In this document: positions 1-8,699 of the stretch, one piece after another
Position numbering within the stretch: the first letter of the stretch is position 1
Layout: every line of letters starts with the position of its first letter
Notes under the pieces: generated by a model
What the model was told of the DNA's origin: nothing
What the model saw: the letters and a program-made list of their open reading frames with translations, nothing else
Databases searched by the model: none
Origin: Amycolatopsis saalfeldensis
GTDB taxonomy: Bacteria > Actinomycetota > Actinomycetes > Mycobacteriales > Pseudonocardiaceae
Direction of reading: 5' to 3'
Assembly: GCF_900110575.1 (NCBI RefSeq)
Contig: NZ_FOEF01000004.1
Location: forward strand, 372,001-436,000
DNA length: 64,000 nt
Made by a program: the position numbers and the translations under genes

Positions 1-369
1 CTCTTCGGCTGGCCGGCCTCGTACTGGCTGGACCTGCGCGGCTACGACCCGGTCGCCACCGCGGCCGGACTGGACAAGCCGATGCTCATCCTGCAGGGCG
101 GCCGCGACTACCAGGTGACCGTCGCCGGCGACCTCGCCCGCTGGCAAGCGGGCCTCGCCCACCGGCCGGACGTCACCATCCGGATCCACGCCGCCGACGA
201 CCACCTGTTCTTCGCCGGGACCGGCCCGTCCACGCCCGCGGACTACGCATCGCCCCGGCACGTCGACCCGGCCGTGATCGACGGCATCGCCGACTGGCTG
301 GCACTCCGCCGGCGTCCGATCGCCCGGCTGCGGCACTTCGCTGTCCGGCCGGGAAAACCCGCTGTGTAA
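1..369 (+). CDS. alpha/beta hydrolase, C-terminal part (5' end outside window)
   Basis: The frame is open from the first base and ends at TAA 367-369, giving the last 122 residues of an alpha/beta hydrolase of the dienelactone-hydrolase-like type. The segment KPMLILQGGRDYQVT is the strand carrying the catalytic Asp (GGRD), and ADDHLFF about 40 residues later holds the likely catalytic His. The nucleophile lies upstream of the window. Kynureninase starts 2 bp downstream, so the two are probably co-transcribed. Whether this hydrolase acts in tryptophan breakdown, for example as a formamidase, cannot be decided from the fragment. Confidence 0.8.
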   Translation, partial: LFGWPASYWLDLRGYDPVATAAGLDKPMLILQGGRDYQVTVAGDLARWQAGLAHRPDVTIRIHAADDHLFFAGTGPSTPADYASPRHVDPAVIDGIADWLALRRRPIARLRHFAVRPGKPAV

Positions 370-371
370 CG

Positions 372-1619
372 ATGGGCCGCATGACTCTCGGTCCGGAAGA
401 TCGCACTGCCGCCGAGGCGCTGGACGCCCGTGATCCGCTGGCGTTCGCGCGCGGGCGGTTCTCGGTGCCGGAAGGCGTCGTCTACCTGGACGGCAACTCG
501 TTGGGGGCGCTGCCTTCCGGGGTGCGGGCGGCGGTGCTGGACGCGGTGGACCGGCAGTGGGGACAGGACCTCATCGGCTCCTGGAACGGCAACGGCTGGT
601 GGACGCTGCCGGAGCGGGTCGGCGATCGGATCGGCGCGCTGGTCGGCGCGGCGCCGGGGCAGACGATCTGCGGTGACTCGACGAGCGTGCAGCTGTTCCA
701 GGCGCTCACGGCGGCCGCGCGGCTGCGGCCGGACCGGCGCGTCCTGCTGACCGACGCCGCGAACTTCCCGACCGACCAGTACCTGGCCGACGCCGTCGCG
801 CGCCTGCTCGGGCTCGAGGCCCGCCGGGTCGACCCGGCCGCGCTGGAGGTGGGCCCGGACGTCGCGGTGGTGGCGCTGAGCGCCGTCGACTACCGGACCG
901 GGGAGCTGTGGGACGTCGAGGAGATCACGCGGAAGGCGCACGCGGCCGGCGCGGTGGTCGTCTGGGACCTGTGCCACGCCGCCGGCGCGCTGCCCGTGGA
1001 CCTCGACGGCCTGGGCGCGGACGCGGCGGTCGGCTGCACCTACAAGTACCTCAACGGCGGCCCGGGCGCCCCGGCCTGGCTGTACCTCCCGCGTCGGCAT
1101 CAGCAGGCGGCCGACCTGCCCCTGACCGGCTGGACGGGCCGCGCGGACCCGTTCGGCCTGGCCGGGGCCTACGAGCCGGCCGAGGGCGTGGCGCGGGCGC
1201 GGATCGGCACGCCGCCGGTGCTGTCGATGGTGGCCGTGGAAGCGGCGCTGGACGTGTGGGACGGGGTGGACCTGGCGGCGGTGCGGGCGAAATCCCTGGC
1301 GCTGGGCGATCTCCTGATCACGATGGCGGACGGGCTGCGCGAGTACGGGCTGACCGTGGTGACGCCGCGTGCGGGCGCGCGCCGGGGTTCGCAGGTGTCG
1401 CTCCGCCACGAAAAGGCTTACGAACTCGGCCAGGCGCTGATCACCAGGGGAGTGGTGGGCGACTTCCGTGCGCCCGACCTGCTGCGGCTGGGCCTGGCGC
1501 CGCTTTACCTGCGGTACGTCGACGTGTGGGACGCGATGCACGCGCTGGCCGGGATCCTCGCGGCGAACGAGCACGAGGCCCCGCGGTACCGCCGTGACCA
1601 GACGGCGGTCGTGACCTGA
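372..1619 (+). CDS. kynU: kynureninase
   Basis: A 415-residue fold-type I PLP enzyme that cleaves L-kynurenine to anthranilate and L-alanine in the cytoplasm. Family signatures are the N-terminal YLDGNSLGALP, the phosphate-site stretch GDSTSVQLFQAL, the PLP-contacting WDLCHAAGA near residue 199 and the Schiff-base lysine in GCTYKYLNGGPG near residue 225. Length matches bacterial KynU. ATG 372 lies 2 bp after the preceding stop; a second in-frame ATG at 381 is an alternative start. The coupling suggests an operon with the upstream hydrolase. No tryptophan 2,3-dioxygenase is inside the window. Confidence 0.93.
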   Translation: MGRMTLGPEDRTAAEALDARDPLAFARGRFSVPEGVVYLDGNSLGALPSGVRAAVLDAVDRQWGQDLIGSWNGNGWWTLPERVGDRIGALVGAAPGQTICGDSTSVQLFQALTAAARLRPDRRVLLTDAANFPTDQYLADAVARLLGLEARRVDPAALEVGPDVAVVALSAVDYRTGELWDVEEITRKAHAAGAVVVWDLCHAAGALPVDLDGLGADAAVGCTYKYLNGGPGAPAWLYLPRRHQQAADLPLTGWTGRADPFGLAGAYEPAEGVARARIGTPPVLSMVAVEAALDVWDGVDLAAVRAKSLALGDLLITMADGLREYGLTVVTPRAGARRGSQVSLRHEKAYELGQALITRGVVGDFRAPDLLRLGLAPLYLRYVDVWDAMHALAGILAANEHEAPRYRRDQTAVVT

Positions 1620-1663
1620 GGCGATCTTTTAAGCTGCGGGCCAGTCCACGACGAGGGGGAACC

Positions 1664-2317
1664 GTGCCCGAACTGCCCGCTGACGATCGTCGCGCCGGGG
1701 TGTGGCCGCTGGTGCACGCCGAACGGGCCGCGCTGGCCGACGATCTCGCCGACCTGACCGGCGAGCAGTGGGCGACGCCGTCGTTGTGCGAAGGCCTGAC
1801 CGTTCGCGAAGTGCTGGCGCACGTGAGCGCGGGGGCCGGCCTCGGCCCGCTGCGGTGGCTGGCGGGGGTGATCCGCTGCCGGTTCGACTTCGACAAGCAG
1901 GTGCTGATGCGGCTGCGCGAGCAACTCGGCTCGTCCCCGGCCGAGACGCTCGCCCGGTTCCGCGACCGCGTCGCGAGCACCACCAAGCCGCCGCTGCCGA
2001 TCCTGGCGATGCTCGGCGAGGTGATCGTGCACGGCGGTGACATCCGCCGTCCGCTGGGCCTCCACCGCGAGATCCCGATCGGCACGCTCACCACAGTGGC
2101 CGAGTACTACGGGCAGTCCGACCAGGTGGTGCTGGCGCGCGGCCGCGTCCGCGACCTCCGGCTGGCCGCCACGGACGGCCCGTTCACCACCGGCCCCGCC
2201 GACGCACCGCTCGTCTCCGGCCCCACCCTCGCCCTGATCATGGCGATGACCGGCCGGGCCGCCTGCTGCGACGATCTCGAAGGTGCCGGGGTGGCGGCCC
2301 TGCGTTCCCGCTGCTGA
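1664..2317 (+). CDS. maleylpyruvate isomerase / DinB-like family protein
   Basis: A 217-residue protein of the actinobacterial DinB-superfamily group annotated as TIGR03083 or mycothiol-dependent maleylpyruvate isomerase family. It has the N-terminal helical bundle with WATPSLCEGLTVREVLAHV and the later HGGDIRRPLG, which supply the His residues of the usual metal triad. GTG 1664 is preceded by a purine-rich ribosome-binding stretch at 1652-1660. The substrate is not predictable, and mycothiol use is an inference from the family. It ends 2 bp before the left arm of the hairpin that carries the IS30 insertion. Confidence 0.75.
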   Translation: MPELPADDRRAGVWPLVHAERAALADDLADLTGEQWATPSLCEGLTVREVLAHVSAGAGLGPLRWLAGVIRCRFDFDKQVLMRLREQLGSSPAETLARFRDRVASTTKPPLPILAMLGEVIVHGGDIRRPLGLHREIPIGTLTTVAEYYGQSDQVVLARGRVRDLRLAATDGPFTTGPADAPLVSGPTLALIMAMTGRAACCDDLEGAGVAALRSRC

Positions 2318-2319
2318 AG

Positions 2320-2351
2320 GCTCGTGAGTGTTCATGACGGTTGGAACCGGG
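2320..2351. repeat. left arm of an interrupted intergenic hairpin repeat
   Basis: The stretch begins GCTCGTGAGTGTTCATGACGG at 2320-2340. Its partner at 3593-3615, read on the opposite strand, begins GCTCGTGAGTGTTTATGCCGG. The two arms would pair over about 25 bp with a few mismatches if the element between them were absent. They start right after the stops of the convergent genes at 2317 and 3619, as a bidirectional terminator would. The arms are at unequal distances from the transposase-proximal repeats, which argues that they are host sequence and not IS termini. Confidence 0.65.
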
Positions 2352-3592
2352 TGGATTCAGGCGGTCGTCGTAACAGGGTCTTGTGTGGACGGTAGCACCG
2401 TGAGGCGTTCGGCTGGGGTGTCCCAGCCGAGCGTTTTGCGGGGGCGGCCGTTGAGTTCGGCGGCGACTTTCGCTAGGTCAGTGGGTGTGTGGACGGACAG
2501 ATCGGTGCCTGTGGGGAAGTACTGGCGCAGCAGCCCGTTGGTGTTCTCATTCGACCCACGCTGCCAGGGCGAGTGCGGGTCGCAGAAGTAGATCGCCATC
2601 TCGGTGGCCATCGAGATCCGGGCGTGCTGGGCCATCTCGGTGCCCTGATCCCAGGCCAGCGACGGGCGCAGCTCCTCCGGCAACCGCCGAATCATGGTGA
2701 TCATGGCTTCGGCGGTTGCGGCGGCGTCTTTGCCCTCGGGCAGGTGCAGCAGCAGGCAGAACCGGGTGGTGCGCTCGACCAGAGTCCCGATCACCGAACG
2801 ACCGTCCTTGCCGACGATCAGATCACCCTCCCAGTGCCCCGGGACGGCCCGGTCGGCGGCCTCGGCCGGCCGCTGAGAGATCGGCACCATCCCGGCGATC
2901 TTGCCGTGGCGGGCGCGGCGTCCGTCGGGGGTGCGCTGGGGTGTGCGGATCGCTCGGCCGGTGCGCAGGCATACAGCCAGCTCCCGCCGCAGCCCGCCGC
3001 GGCCCTGGACGTCAAGGGCCTGGTAGATCGTTTCGTGGGTCACGTGCATCCTCGGCTGGTCGGGGAAGTCCCGTTTCAGCCTGGCAGCGATCTGCTCGGG
3101 CGGCCACAGTGCGGTCAGGTCCTGCTGGACGCGGTCGTGCAGGACCGGGTCGATGGCCAGTTTCGCGGGTTTCGGTCGTGTCGCGCGGTGTTCGGCGGCG
3201 TGCTGGGCGGTGCTGGCCCGGTATCCGGTGGTGGTGCTGTTGCGGGCCAGTTCCCGCCCGATCGTGGCGCGGTGGCGGCCCAGCCGCCGCGCGATCTCGG
3301 CGTTCGGCAGGCGCTGGGCGTGCAGGACCATGATGTCCTCCCGCTCGGCCAGGGACAGGTAACGGCCCGAGCAGGCCGATGGCGCGTTGGTGATCACGCC
3401 GCCAGCCTGCTCGAACAACCGCCGGCCACTCGCCGGCGACACGCCGGCCGCGATCGCTGCCCTCTCCACGGGCAACCCGGCCCGTACATGATCCCAGAAC
3501 GCCACCCGCCCCTGCCGGAGCAGCCAGCGTCGACGTTTCCTTCCCATCACAACACCTCCAGTGCCAGGTGTTGCAACAACCGCTAGAACCCA
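2352..3592 (-). mobile_element. IS30-family insertion sequence
   Basis: About 1.24 kb encoding one DDE transposase. Imperfect inverted repeats lie just outside the gene: TGGATTCAGGCGGTCGTCG at 2352-2370 and, on the other strand from 3592, TGGGTTCTAGCGGTTGTTG, both continuing into an AACA. The last codons of the transposase gene run into the left repeat. Exact ends and target duplication were not fixed; no clear 2-3 bp direct repeat stands out. The transposase frame is intact, so the copy may be recent or active. Confidence 0.8.
2357..3547 (-). CDS. IS30 family transposase
   Basis: A 396-residue transposase of normal IS30 length. The N-terminal part has a helix-turn-helix region (AERED then NAEIARRLGRHRATIGREL near residues 70-105). 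The DDE catalytic core shows GHWEGDLIVG (first Asp), LAWDQGTEMA (second Asp) and GSNENTNGLLRQYFP (Glu), all intact. ATG 3547 is chosen because GGAGGTGTTGTG sits directly upstream; a longer in-frame start at 3607 would lie outside the element. It catalyses cut-and-paste or circle-mediated transposition of its own element. Confidence 0.93.
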   Translation of the reverse strand: MGRKRRRWLLRQGRVAFWDHVRAGLPVERAAIAAGVSPASGRRLFEQAGGVITNAPSACSGRYLSLAEREDIMVLHAQRLPNAEIARRLGRHRATIGRELARNSTTTGYRASTAQHAAEHRATRPKPAKLAIDPVLHDRVQQDLTALWPPEQIAARLKRDFPDQPRMHVTHETIYQALDVQGRGGLRRELAVCLRTGRAIRTPQRTPDGRRARHGKIAGMVPISQRPAEAADRAVPGHWEGDLIVGKDGRSVIGTLVERTTRFCLLLHLPEGKDAAATAEAMITMIRRLPEELRPSLAWDQGTEMAQHARISMATEMAIYFCDPHSPWQRGSNENTNGLLRQYFPTGTDLSVHTPTDLAKVAAELNGRPRKTLGWDTPAERLTVLPSTQDPVTTTA

Positions 3593-3615
3593 AGCCGGCA
3601 TAAACACTCACGAGC
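3593..3615. repeat. right arm of an interrupted intergenic hairpin repeat
   Basis: Read on the minus strand from 3615 this gives GCTCGTGAGTGTTTATGCCG and then GCTTGG, the complement of the arm at 2320-2351. It ends 3 bp before the stop codon of the propeller gene at 3619. See the left arm for the interpretation. Confidence 0.65.
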
Positions 3616-3618
3616 TTT

Positions 3619-5628
3619 TCAGTACAGCGTCAAGCGATAAGCACCGGACTGCGCGGTGCCCGCGAACAGGTACCGCCCGTCCGCGCTGACTGTCAGCGAG
3701 AGCACCCGGGAGTCGGGCAGCGTGCCGGGCAGCGGGGACCAGGTGCGGCCGAAATCGGTGCTGCGCAAGACACCCGCGCCGTCCGCGCTGCCCGCGAACC
3801 ACACGCGAGGGTCGAAGGGGTGCGCCACGATCCGGCTGAACTCGCGCGGGTCGGAGCCGTCGTGGACCTGGCGGAACGTGCGGCCGTTGTCCTCGCTGAG
3901 CCGCAATCCGTTGCCGCCCAACAGGATGCTGCCCCAGGGGCTGAGCGAAAGCGCGCTGACGGGCTGATCGGAAACCTGCGTCCAGGTCTTGCCGCCGTCG
4001 TCGGAGCGGAACAGGCCGCTGGTGCCGCCGCCCCAGACGCGGTCCGGGTTCCACGGGTCGCCGGCCAGGGCGAGGAAGCCGGGGGCCGCGGACTTTTCCC
4101 AGTGCTGCCCGGCGTCGGAGCTGCGGTAGAGCACGTAGCCCGTGTCGGTGAACGCCGGGATCAGGAGCCGGTCCGGATCGGCCGGGTGCGCCAGGATCGC
4201 CTGGGCCGAACCCGCGATGGGCTTGCCGATCAGCTGCCAGGTGCGGCCGCCGTCAGCACTGCGCAGCACGTCCAGGCTGAAGCCGTTCTTGGTCACCTGC
4301 CAGGCCACGTCCGGCCGGCCCGGGGAGACCGACAGGAACGCGTTCTCGTGCAGCCGGTCGCCGGGATGCGACTGCCACGAGCGCGTCGACGGGGTGATTT
4401 TCCCTTGCGGCAGCGCGGAATTGTAGATCTCCTGCACCCCGGCGGCCACCACGCTCTGCCGGAGGTACCCGGTCGTGACGAGCTGGCGGATCGACTCGCC
4501 GGGCACGCCGAGCTGCTGGTAGCCGCTCTGGCCGCCGTCGGCGTACACGCCCCGGTACACCGCGGAGATCAGCGTGACCGCCGGTTTTCCCGCTCCGGCC
4601 GGGAGGTCCACGATGTCGGTGGTGCCCTCACCGGGCGCGGGAACGGGCTTGCGGGCCCACGTCCGGCCGCCGTCCGCGCTGACGTCCAGGTCCTGGTACG
4701 TGCCGACGTAGAGGCGGCCGCCGACGAACCGCGGTTCATGCAGGGGCTGGCCGGTGGGGTCGTCGCGCAGCACCGTCCAGGTCCGGCCGCCGTCGGCGGA
4801 GCCCCGCAGCTGGGTGCCGACCGTGACCACGAGCTGCCGTCCGTCCGACGCGACCTGCGAGACCTCGCCGTCGGTCCGGTAGACCTGCTCGGCCGTCGGG
4901 TGCTCGCCGGTGACGCCGCGGATGGCCCACAGCGCGTAGTCCGGGTGGACGGTGGTGAAGTAGGCGTCGTCGCCCGCCAATGTCAGTTTCAGGTCGCCGA
5001 CCGGAGCGGCGATCCCTTGCCGCGGCCAGGTTCGCGGCACGTCGCGCCAGGTCGCGCCGCCGTCGGCGCTGATGCTGATCCCGTCGAGGTTCTGCACCAC
5101 GATCGTGCGCCCGGCCGGGTCGGTGGCCAGGCCGAAGGCGCCGTCGGGGTACCACTGCCGCAGCGTCTGCCAGGTCCGGCCGCGGTCGGTGGTCGCCAGC
5201 AGCTCGCCGCGCCACTTGACCGGGAAGTCCACCGGGGTGTTGGCCACGGCCAGCATCCGGTCCGCGTCGGCCGGGTCGACGAAGAACCCCTGGATCGACG
5301 TGTCCTGCGGCAGCCCCCGCCGCGCGGACCAGGAGGCGCCGCGGTCGTCGGAGAGCCACAGGGTGGGCGGGCTCGGCTCCATCACGGCGAGCTCGGCCGG
5401 GGAGCCGGAGACGCCCAGCAGCCCGCCGATGCTGTTGGGGCCGACGGATTCCCAGCCGCCGCGAGGCCGTGCGGTCGCATTCACGCCGGCAGCAGGCTGA
5501 TGGGGATCGGGTGCGGCGGTGGCCACGGCGGTCGTCCCGGTGGAGACGAGCAGCGCCAGCAGCCCGAGAACAAGCGTGCTTCTGGTCGCCGGTCTCAGTG
5601 CGCGTCTGGTGGTCGATCTCAGGGTCAT
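3619..5628 (-). CDS. secreted Asp-box (BNR/sortilin-like) beta-propeller protein
   Basis: A 669-residue protein with a signal peptide: basic start RSTTRRALRPATRST, hydrophobic LVLGLLALLVSTGTTAVA, cleavage near ATAAPD. The mature part carries about ten Asp-box motifs of the type SxDxGxxW, for example LSDDRGASW, SADGGATW, SADGGRTW (several), SDAGQHW, SDDGGKTW, SEDNGRTF and STDFGRTW, spread over its length as in sialidase-like or VPS10-like propellers. No catalytic sialidase FRIP/Arg triad was recognised, so enzyme activity is not claimed. ATG 5628 is chosen because it starts the signal peptide; the frame is open further upstream without such a start. Confidence 0.8.
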   Translation of the reverse strand: MTLRSTTRRALRPATRSTLVLGLLALLVSTGTTAVATAAPDPHQPAAGVNATARPRGGWESVGPNSIGGLLGVSGSPAELAVMEPSPPTLWLSDDRGASWSARRGLPQDTSIQGFFVDPADADRMLAVANTPVDFPVKWRGELLATTDRGRTWQTLRQWYPDGAFGLATDPAGRTIVVQNLDGISISADGGATWRDVPRTWPRQGIAAPVGDLKLTLAGDDAYFTTVHPDYALWAIRGVTGEHPTAEQVYRTDGEVSQVASDGRQLVVTVGTQLRGSADGGRTWTVLRDDPTGQPLHEPRFVGGRLYVGTYQDLDVSADGGRTWARKPVPAPGEGTTDIVDLPAGAGKPAVTLISAVYRGVYADGGQSGYQQLGVPGESIRQLVTTGYLRQSVVAAGVQEIYNSALPQGKITPSTRSWQSHPGDRLHENAFLSVSPGRPDVAWQVTKNGFSLDVLRSADGGRTWQLIGKPIAGSAQAILAHPADPDRLLIPAFTDTGYVLYRSSDAGQHWEKSAAPGFLALAGDPWNPDRVWGGGTSGLFRSDDGGKTWTQVSDQPVSALSLSPWGSILLGGNGLRLSEDNGRTFRQVHDGSDPREFSRIVAHPFDPRVWFAGSADGAGVLRSTDFGRTWSPLPGTLPDSRVLSLTVSADGRYLFAGTAQSGAYRLTLY

Positions 5629-5784
5629 GCGGGTGATCTTGGCCCGGCCACGCGACGCCGTATAGCGGCATTCGTCCGATCTTCGGGTCATTTTCCCGAA
5701 CTGTGGCACCGTGAGCCCGGGCGGGCAGGCGATGTCCCCCAGGACACCGTCCGCCGGCCCGCACCGGCGGCGAGAGTCGTGGCC

Positions 5785-6330
5785 ATGACTGCTTCCCACG
5801 GCAAGGCCACCACCGGCAGCGGGATCCACATGTGTGAAGACGGCCCCCGCGCTCCTGCTCCTGCACGGCACCGCCGCGTCGTTGCGCAGCTGGGACCCCG
5901 ACGGTCCCGCTGCCGATCGGGCCCCACCGGGCGATCCGGGCCGACCTGGCCGGGTGCGGCCGCTCGGCTCCCGACCCCGCGGGTTACGCGCTTCCGCACC
6001 AGGCTCGCCGCGGCACTGGACCGGCTCGGCGTCGCGCAAGCCGTCGTGGCCGGCCACTCCAGAGGCGGGCTGGTCGCCACCGCGCCGGCCGTGCAGCGGC
6101 CGGACCTGACCGACTGGCAGCTGCGCGAGCGCCGCGTTCCGCGTGGGGTACGAGATCCCCAGACACTCGTGGACGAGGCATGGACCTCCGCACGTTCGCC
6201 GCGACCTCCCGGGCGGGCCGCGGCTACCGCCGGTGGCGCTCCTCGTTCGCTGCCCGGCTCCGGCCACTCGCCCCGCCTCGAAGGTCCACAAAGGACAGTC
6301 GCGTTGCTCCGGTCCTTCACCGCCGCTTGA
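5785..6330 (+). pseudogene. decayed alpha/beta hydrolase
   Basis: Remnants of one hydrolase lie in three reading frames in the right order. MTASHGKATTGSGIH starts at 5785, APALLLLHGTAASLRSWD continues in another frame near 5840, AIRADLAGCGRSAPDPAGYA lies in a third near 5930, and LDRLGVAQAVVAGHSRGG (nucleophile elbow GHSRG) plus a C-terminal LPGSGHSPRLEGP (catalytic His) return to the first frame. The total is about 180 codons against the usual 260-290, so the cap and Asp regions are largely missing. Its 3' end overlaps the convergent pstS-like gene by 14 bp. The pattern is of at least two frameshifts plus deletions. Confidence 0.8.
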
Positions 6331-7855
6331 TCCGCCGGATGCCGCGCAGGAGCAGCGGAGCGCAGATCGCCGCGAACAGCACCAGGGCGGCCCAGGCGCC
6401 GAAGCCGCCGAAACCGCTGCCCTGGTACGCGGCGGGCTCGGCGTTGCGCCAGTCGGTCGAGCCGCCGTTGGCGTCGGTGGCGTCGGGTGCCGAGGAGCTG
6501 GGGCCCGCCGACGTCTGGGGTCCGGTCGAGGCGCCCGGGCCGTTGGCGCTCGGCTTGGCGCCGCCGGAGCCGCCGTGGGTGAGGGCGTTGACGCCGCCCA
6601 GGCCGGCGAAGGGGTCCTGCGGGGCGGTGGCGCCGGCGCCGAGGCTGCCGTGGAACGTGGGATTGGCGCAGTTGCCCGCGTTCAGCTGCTTGGCGGGCCG
6701 CCCGGTGAGGCGGGCGTTCGCGTTCATCATCTCCTGCGACAGGTTCGGCGGCAGCGGCGAATACCCGATGCGGGCCATGTTGATCTGGCCGTCGCAGGCG
6801 ACGTGCTCGATGAAGGCGCTCATCGTGTCGGTCTTGGACGCGTCGGGGTAACCGCCCTTGCAGCTGTCGCGCCCGCTCGCGCACGGGGTCATCAGGTAGG
6901 AGTACGCCGAAATCGGGTACGTCAGCGGGTTCGGGTTCGTGTACACCCCGGACAGCTCCTGGCTCAGGTCGGGCCGCAGGTTCGCCTTCGTCAGCGCCGC
7001 CGCGATGTTCGCGGCGTAGGGCAGGGTGTACTGGCCGGACTGGTTGTCCACCCACGCCGTGGGCGCGTTGTACTTCTTGGCGTAGCCGAATTCGTCGTAG
7101 CCGATGGAGAACGGGACGCTGCCGTTGGCGACGGTCTGCGCGATCTGGTCGGAATCGGCGAACAGCCGGTAGAAGTCCGCGTCCGGGCCCATCGTGGGCA
7201 GCTGGATCGGGCGGACGCCCGGCGGCAGCGGGCCGATGCCCTTGTCGGCGTTGCGGCCGACGAACGCGTTGTACGCGCCGGCCGCGACGTGCGCCACGAA
7301 GTCGTAGAACAGTGCTGTGGTACCGGATTGGCCACTGCGCCCGATCAGCGTGATCGGCTGGTCCGGCAACGCGAAGCCGCCGTTGGTGGTCGTGATCGCC
7401 GGGTCGTTCCAGCGCGTGATGTCGCGGGAGAAGATCCGCGCGATGGTCTCCCGCGTCAGGTGCAGCGAGTCGACGCGGCGGCCGGCCGCGTCGGTGACGT
7501 TGTACATCACCGCGACCGCGCCCGCGACGTCCGGGACGTACTGGTACCCGCGCTGGTTCGCGCTCAGCCCGCCGCCGCCCGCGGCCTGCAGCGAGCTGAC
7601 TTCGGCCTCGGTGCCGGCGAAGTCGACGGTGCGGTCGCCGTACTGGTTCACGCCCGCGGGCGAGCCCAACGCACTGTAGTTGACCGGGATGCCCTGGGAA
7701 TTGGCGCCGTTCTGCCAGTCGCTCATGGCGAGCCCGACGTAGGTGGACCCGGATCCGTTGACCTGGACGAAGGCCTCGGCGGCGGGGGCCAGCAGTAGCT
7801 GCCCCGCCAGCAGGAGGGCGGCGCAGCCGAGTACCGGCCAGCTCTTGCGGTGCAT
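6317..7855 (-). CDS. pstS: membrane-anchored PstS-like phosphate-binding protein
   Basis: A 512-residue exported substrate-binding protein. It has a signal peptide (about 1-28, ending PAAEA), then PstS landmarks NGSGSTYVGLAMSDW, NQYGDRTVDFAGTEAEV, AVAVMYNV, IFSRDITRWNDPAI and RSGQSGTTALFYDF. The last is the anion loop, normally RSDGSGTT; here Gly replaces the ligand-contacting Asp. After the domain come a Gly/Ser/Ala-rich linker (about 405-475) and a C-terminal helix AALVLFAAICAPLLL with a basic RRIKRR tail, so it is anchored by a transmembrane segment, not by lipid. It follows pstB by 16 bp and closes the pstCAB operon. Confidence 0.85.
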   Translation of the reverse strand: MHRKSWPVLGCAALLLAGQLLLAPAAEAFVQVNGSGSTYVGLAMSDWQNGANSQGIPVNYSALGSPAGVNQYGDRTVDFAGTEAEVSSLQAAGGGGLSANQRGYQYVPDVAGAVAVMYNVTDAAGRRVDSLHLTRETIARIFSRDITRWNDPAITTTNGGFALPDQPITLIGRSGQSGTTALFYDFVAHVAAGAYNAFVGRNADKGIGPLPPGVRPIQLPTMGPDADFYRLFADSDQIAQTVANGSVPFSIGYDEFGYAKKYNAPTAWVDNQSGQYTLPYAANIAAALTKANLRPDLSQELSGVYTNPNPLTYPISAYSYLMTPCASGRDSCKGGYPDASKTDTMSAFIEHVACDGQINMARIGYSPLPPNLSQEMMNANARLTGRPAKQLNAGNCANPTFHGSLGAGATAPQDPFAGLGGVNALTHGGSGGAKPSANGPGASTGPQTSAGPSSSAPDATDANGGSTDWRNAEPAAYQGSGFGGFGAWAALVLFAAICAPLLLRGIRRIKRR

Positions 7856-7871
7856 CAGAAAAGGCTCCCGG

Positions 7872-8699
7872 TCAGCCGAAACGGCCGTTGACGTAATCGT
7901 GGGTGCGGCTGTCCTCGGGCTCGCCGAAGATCTGCTCGGTGGACCCGTGCTCGACGACGCGCCCCGGCTCGTTCTCCCCGGCGAGGAAAAACGCGCAGTG
8001 GTGCGAAACCCGTTGGGCCTGCTGCATGTTGTGCGTGACGATCACGACGGTGACCTCGTCGGAGATCTCCACGATCGTCTGCTCGATGCGCCGGGTGGAG
8101 GTCGGGTCCAGCGCGGAGCAGGGCTCGTCCATCAGCAGCACGTTCGGCTGCACCGCGAGCGAGCGCGCGATGCACAGCCGCTGTTGTTGGCCGCCGGACA
8201 GCGCGCCGCCGGGGGAGTGCAGGCGGTCGCGCACCTCGCGCCACAGCCCGGCCCGCTCGAGGCTCTGCTCGACCAGGCCGTCCTTGTCGCCGCACTTGAC
8301 GCCGGCCAGCTTGAGTCCGGCGAGCACGTTGTCGCGAATGGACATGGCCGGGAACGGGTTGGGCTTCTGGAAGACCATGCCGATCCGCAGCCGGGCGTGC
8401 TGGGCGCGGGTGCCCTCGGCGTAGATGTCGGCGCCGTCCAGCAGCACCTCGCCCGCCAGGCTCGCCGAGGGCACCAGCTCGTGCATCCGGTTGAGGATGC
8501 GCAGGAAGGTCGACTTGCCGCAGCCCGAGGGCCCGATCAGCGCGGTCACCTCGTGCGCGGGCATGGCCAGCGAGACGTCCTCCAGGACCAGCCGGTCGCC
8601 GAACCAGGCGTGCACCCCGCGGGACTCCAGGGCCGCAGCGCCGGGCGGCGGCCCGCCGACCACGCGCACGGGCTGGGGGGCGTCGAGGATTTCGGTCAC
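7872..8699 (-). CDS. pstB: phosphate ABC transporter ATP-binding protein PstB
   Basis: A 275-residue ABC ATPase that energises phosphate import. It has Walker [10 protein letters not shown] followed by the PstB-typical [10 protein letters not shown], the Q-loop FQKPNPFP, signature LSGGQQQR, Walker B VLLMDEP and H-loop VTHN. GTG 8699 overlaps the pstA stop (GTGA), which fixes the start; a longer frame upstream is only the antisense shadow of pstA. The order pstC-pstA-pstB-pstS is encoded without gaps. No phoU is present in the cluster. Confidence 0.93.
   Translation of the reverse strand: MTEILDAPQPVRVVGGPPPGAAALESRGVHAWFGDRLVLEDVSLAMPAHEVTALIGPSGCGKSTFLRILNRMHELVPSASLAGEVLLDGADIYAEGTRAQHARLRIGMVFQKPNPFPAMSIRDNVLAGLKLAGVKCGDKDGLVEQSLERAGLWREVRDRLHSPGGALSGGQQQRLCIARSLAVQPNVLLMDEPCSALDPTSTRRIEQTIVEISDEVTVVIVTHNMQQAQRVSHHCAFFLAGENEPGRVVEHGSTEQIFGEPEDSRTHDYVNGRFG

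Noticed and set aside
5688..7055. Long Arg/Pro-rich minus-strand frame through the hydrolase remnant and pstS-like gene
   Set aside because: It is the shadow of the pstS-like gene in another frame, with composition typical of non-coding frames in GC-rich DNA.
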